Shown here: piece by piece, positions 59,986 through 64,000 of the stretch
How the letters are laid out: each line of letters opens with the position of its first letter
Position numbering within the stretch: the first letter of the stretch is position 1
Source: Epichloe hybrida
Lineage: Eukaryota; Ascomycota; Sordariomycetes; Hypocreales; Clavicipitaceae
Assembly: GCA_019022495.1 (NCBI GenBank)
Contig: JAFEKR010000068.1
Coordinates: 1-64,000 of the forward strand
DNA length: 64,000 nucleotides
Direction of reading: 5' to 3'
Program-made: the position numbers and the translations under genes
The notes under the pieces: model-generated
What the model saw: only the letters and a program-made list of their open reading frames with translations
Told to the model about the DNA's origin: nothing
Databases searched by the model: none

Positions 59986-61553
59986 TTGTTGAAATGTTCG
60001 GTCGTTTCTCCAAGGTGTCTAACTCGTCTTGCTAGTTTGTTGATTGCATCTGAAGTGCTTTCCGGTGATAGTCGTTGCCGGAGGGAGCTGATTCGCAAAA
60101 TCGAGTCCACACCCAACGTTGCTATTCCTTTGAGTCCCGTAGCCACACCTGCTTCCATTGCTGAAGATGATCCCGACATACGAGACGTAACGGTCGACCC
60201 AGTCACTCCAGCACCAAACACCGACCAGCCCATTGCGCGATCGTGGTCGAGTGCTCGTGGATACAACGAAGCGGCCGCCGACACGGAAGCCGAGAATATA
60301 GTCCAGCGTAAGCGGTGCCGCTCGAAAGATGATATAACGGACAGCCGTACCGTAAAGAAGCGTTCACCGCCCCTGCCGCCCACGGCAACTGCCAGCAAGC
60401 CAAGGCAGATATCGACGCAAGCGTCCACTGTCGAGATTAGTCGCAGATTCCGAGGTCCTGGCCGGAAACAGAAACCTTCGGCGCCTGATTTTAACGACGA
60501 ACGATTTAATAATATTCTCGAGCAACTCCGAAGAGAGATTGCGGAGTATACTTTAGCTAATGGTCTCCAGGATGCTTGGAGAGTGGTGGACGCCCTCCGC
60601 TGGCCAAACCCGGAGGCTGTAAAACTTGACGAGTCAATCTCAAGGATTCGGCATCTGCAGTGTCAGATTCAGCGCTGTGATATATCGGACGCAAAAGATA
60701 ACAGCTTGCCAACTCTGTTGACGATCCAGCAACGATTTTATATGGTCCAGTTAATGGTCGAATACCAGAAGGCAGTAGAAGAAAAACACAAGGGAGACAA
60801 ATTTGGCGCTCTCAAATGGTTTCAGAGGGAAATCTACCCCGACCAGAACTCGAAACAACGGCAGAAAAGCTGGGACTACTTCCGTCGGACCGCAGAACCC
60901 CTCTTTGAAGCGGTGCGACGGTATGGTTACGGCGTTCTTATTTTCCCACTTCGTAACGTGACGATGAAAAGGTATGTGCGTCGAAAATACGCCAGAGATA
61001 TGGCTAACAACGACCTAGTTTGCACTGTCTTCGGCGTGAGTCCATCAGTGACGTCCTTGACTATATTCAAGTGTGTCATCCAAAGGTAGAGACTATACTG
61101 AACAATATATCCGGCCTCTTGGCAGGGCTACTTACATAGGGGTTGCCACCTATGCGTCTGCCAATCTCGGTCGTAGCATACGAAGATATCATTAACAGTC
61201 ATGATAGTCATTGTACTAACCTCTTCATGCAACCCGTAATCGCGAACATGGATCCACCTGCCGTTCTCGGAGAAATTCCACCATGGCCGTATATGCCTGT
61301 GGAAGACGCTCTGGTGGCTGTGGCGCATCTGCAAAATGATAGCGAACTTGTCGGCAAGTGTAAAGCTGATGGAGGTGCGTCAACATCAACTGAAGAGCTT
61401 GAAGCAACCTTTGATTGGGATAAAGCTGTTGATGAAGGCGAACTCGTCGGCAAGAGTAAAGCTGATGGAAGTATGTTGATATCAACTGAAGAGCTGGAAG
61501 GAATGTTTGATTGGGGTAAAGCTGTTGATGATGGCTTGCTGCACAAGTTTTAG
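59986..61553 (+). CDS. Unrecognised protein with NLS-like region and C-terminal 32-residue duplication
   Basis: A long open frame (59,986-61,089) can be joined in phase to a second one through a candidate 113-nt intron, 61,086-61,198 (GTAGAG...TAACAG), giving 484 residues ending at 61,553. Features: a Ser/Pro-rich N-terminal half with basic clusters (RKRCRSKDD, VKKRSPP), a central helical, aromatic region (LRREIAEYTLANGLQDAWRVV; YFRRTAEPLFEAVRRYGYG), and an acidic tail in which 32 residues are duplicated. The N terminus is doubtful: a different frame from ATG 59,922 (MPEVIAKFLKEELHRTTDV) reads well until about 60,015 and would join this one with a one-base shift. No family is recognised; a nuclear role is a guess from the basic clusters. 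Confidence 0.45.
61344..61535 (+). repeat. 96-bp coding tandem duplication
   Basis: Two 96-bp units (61,344-61,439 and 61,440-61,535) encode ELVGKCKADGGASTS...KAVDEG and its diverged copy ELVGKSKADGSMLIS...KAVDDG. The frame is kept; differences are scattered substitutions. Confidence 0.85.
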
Positions 61554-62500
61554 TAATTTCTGTTTAACTTGAATGCATTTACTTATTGATGTCCTGCGCT
61601 GACAGCTATGTACAATAATGCAAGTGTTGGTGACGTGGCAGTTACCGAACGACATCCCGAACCACTGCAGCGCCAGTCGGGGAACGTCGGACTCTTTGGA
61701 AGACATAACGGCGCATATTATACTGGGCATATCCGGTTTGTTAGTGCCTGGCTCATATTTGTCAGAGAAGGCAAGGAGAAACAGGCTTGGCTGATGACGA
61801 GCGTTTGTGACGCCCCAGCGCCTGTACCTAACTCGTTAGGTTGCCTTCAGTTTGCTTGGCAGAATGCTGGCAAGGACAAGGCACGAGTCTCTTTGTTTTT
61901 GCAGTTTTTCTTCCCTTTATTCAACTTGATAACCTTAATGCTAAGCCAGGTTATACCAATTTCATCGGTCGCTTTTGTCAGGGAATCGCGTCTCATCGAC
62001 TGCCACACCTTAATTTCGTGTAAATAGCTTCTGGCGAGAGCTTCCTTCTTGAAACTCTCTCTTTCTCCTTGTGAATAATCACTTCATCCAAGTTGCACTC
62101 GACCATGCTCGTGCCCTTGTACCGTCACAGCTTTCGGGACTCTATATTGGCCAATCCTATTGAACACCCTAAGTGCAGTTGGTACAGCTGCAATACACGT
62201 TGCAGGCAGTCATGCCAAGAAGGCCGTGGCCAAGTTTCCGTTTCCTTGCAGCTGGGATAGGCCACAGCGAAGGTATCTCAGGTGAATGGAAGTACTGTAT
62301 CCTTCTAACTACATCGACATTGATGGGCTGTGGAGGCGATCCAAATTTGGAATCAGCCGCTTCCCGCATGCATTCTTGTGGGCAAATTTGAAGACAGCAC
62401 ATTGCTCGCAGCATTTGATGTCTTCAATCTGAAGACTGTTTTGACAATCTTCTTCTACATGTCATTCCTGCGACGTTTCCGCAACACTTGCCGCATATTC
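61554..62500. other. Intergenic region, possible decayed coding fragment
   Basis: About 0.95 kb. A plus-strand frame at 61,608-62,027 and an overlapping one ending NAKPGYTNFIGRFCQG...HLNFV near 62,023 look partly protein-like but share no frame or splice pattern that makes a gene. Nothing else supported. Confidence 0.4.
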
Positions 62501-64000
62501 CTAGCATAATCGTCTAGGGCTTGGAGTTGCGATCGGTGTCCGTACAGCACCATCGGGAGCAGAATCCTGTTTGCAAACTTTGCAATTCAATCCTCCGACG
62601 CTGATCTCAGAAAGAGGGATGAGATCCCACGCAATCGCGTAGTCTTCGCCCACCGAAATCGTAACTCCAGCTTTGTGCCACGGAGCATCAGGGTCGCCGT
62701 CCTGCTTCTGCGCGTCGGCGGCCGACCTCTCTGCTATCAACAGCGTGTGGCGCCGGTCACCGCTCCGAGCGTTGCAGTCAAACGCCACGAGGTCACCATC
62801 TGGGCAGCGTCCATTCGTGGCTAGCACCGTTACGAATGGTATCTGCGTCGCGGGACACTTGACGCGAATGAGATGTCCAAAACCAAAGTTGAGCGTGTCC
62901 ATGACAGACTGCGACTATAGCTGCATAAAATCAGCCCAGACGAACCTGTACCGCTCTGACTCTAATATGGGATAGAACTTGCTTTCCGCGCGTTTCTTGA
63001 TGAAGTGAAGCGCATGCTGGTAATTGTTTGCAAGGATCTGCGCAATCATAATGATTTGCTTGTTAGAGTATCGCCCATGCGACAGCGATGTCGATGGCGG
63101 ATGACCAAACGCCGCGAGCGTAGAGAATAAGAGTCAGGTCGCGATGTACGAAATCGTTGCTGCACCGGTACACCGGACCAAGTTTATGCAGAACGGTACA
63201 AGTTCCGATTCGTCGCGCGGCGAAGCGCACCGTATTTTCGGAGACAATCACCGGCCCGTACGGCGTCACGGCGTCCAGCCCTGAGGCAGCCGACAGCATG
63301 TGTCGCTTCGGGCAGGGAACACCCTCGCACGTAAGCTCAGCGGCGTCGTCGCCGGCAGCCGGCATGGCAGGGGGCACCATCAGCCAGCGCAGGTGCCCGG
63401 CCGCAAGCGCCGCCTGCGTCCACCTCCTCCACGCGCTCTCCCTCGACTTGCGCGGCCGGACGCCGATCTCAGCGGTCAAGACAGCCATGGCGCCGTACAC
63501 CTCGTCGACGGGGAGGAAGACCCGCCGGTTGCCGAGCATCTCCATCACCCTCGTCGGGTCCGTCGCGCCAGTGCGGCGCGCTGCCATGCCGGAGAAGTGA
63601 GAAAAGAGCAGCTCAAACCTGGTCGTCGCCGGGTCACCACGGCTCGTGCACTCCGCAATCTCCCACTCCTCGCAGAGCCTGGGGATGGCGACAAAGAGCT
63701 CATCGCTGATCGAGACGGGCTCCAGATCGGCGCCGATCCACAGGACGTCCGCCGCGAGCAAATACTCCTGCAGCGTCCAGACGCGCGTGCCCCAGGCGGC
63801 GCTCGTGAAGCGGGAGAGTACTTCCATGGCTTGCACAAGCTTGGCTCGCCCAGGCCCAAGGACCCAGTACTCTCTGGCACTTGCACTTTCGTCTGTCCAT
63901 GCCTCCGCGTCCCAGATAGCGAGGGCCTCGTCCAGCTCGGCCGAGCCGTGGTCGACTTGCTCTTGCGTCAGGTTTATTTTGTTTGTAAGGATAATTAAGA
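62501..64000 (-). pseudogene. HET-domain (heterokaryon incompatibility) gene, partial and disrupted
   Basis: HET proteins mediate non-self recognition and cell death on fusion of unlike hyphae. The minus-strand frame is open from the window edge (64,000) to a stop at 63,063 and carries the HET signature AAWGTRVWTLQEYLL. Coding sequence appears to continue in another frame (IIMIAQILANNYQHALHFIKK, about 63,050-62,950), then through WADFMQL, a TAG at 62,915-62,917, and on in the same frame to 62,501. The first break could be a short 47-nt intron (GTCGCA donor, CTCTAAC branch, GCGCAG acceptor) or a frameshift. The TAG is not removed by any reasonable intron. The 5' end lies beyond the window. Confidence 0.7.

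Noticed and set aside
59691..60428. Minus-strand frame of 245 codons opposite the unrecognised gene
   Set aside because: It overlaps the longer plus-strand frame and reads as its shadow; no start context, motif or splice evidence supports it.

Overview
The window looks like a piece of a filamentous ascomycete chromosome (Pezizomycotina, most likely Sordariomycetes/Hypocreales). The evidence is short spliceosomal introns with GTAAGT-like donors and CTAAC branch points, fungal housekeeping genes (nmd3, esf2, erg8, a Mit_KHE1-family gene, a long mitochondrial PPR gene, a HET gene), and AT-rich repeat blocks whose copies differ mainly by C-to-T and G-to-A changes, as expected of repeat-induced point mutation (RIP). 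The organism name is an inference.

Layout. (1) 1-24,001 is a nest of RIP-degraded retroelements. An outer gypsy-type element (C2, + strand, 12,034-24,001, 3' LTR at 23,735-24,001) is interrupted by copia D (before 1 to 12,033) and by a complete copia A (13,982-20,357). Copia D itself holds a complete gypsy element of the same family (C1, - strand, 537-8,263) and a 569-bp SINE-like insertion (10,218-10,786). C2 also holds an unclassified 1,190-bp insertion with 14-bp flanking repeats (22,461-23,650). (2) 24,002-46,150 is a gene island of normal base composition. In order: BAHD-type acyltransferase (+), Mit_KHE1-type mitochondrial protein (+), conserved acidic-tailed protein (+), nmd3 (-), esf2 (-), aldehyde dehydrogenase (+), a small three-exon gene (+), erg8 (-), and the 3' half of a PPR gene (-) whose 5' end is replaced by a truncated LTR. 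A gene-poor but non-RIPed interval lies at 36,730-40,486. (3) 46,150-58,976 is a second nest: copia A2 (- strand) carrying a complete copia B (+, 50,639-57,216). (4) 58,977-64,000 passes from a RIPed relic to an unrecognised gene (59,986-61,553) and a disrupted HET-domain gene running off the right end.

Functionally the island is a mix of housekeeping genes: ribosome export (Nmd3), 18S processing (Esf2), the mevalonate pathway (Erg8), mitochondrial ion exchange (Mit_KHE1), mitochondrial RNA metabolism (PPR) and aldehyde oxidation. There is no obvious biosynthetic cluster. Two traits mark the neighbourhood. Hexanucleotide and minisatellite arrays are expanded inside and in front of three consecutive genes (25.2-31.1 kb). 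Transposon insertion has remodelled the PPR gene into an LTR-initiated open frame. Gene models were built by eye from splice signals and reading phase. No homology search was possible, and no RNA gene or CRISPR array was recognised.
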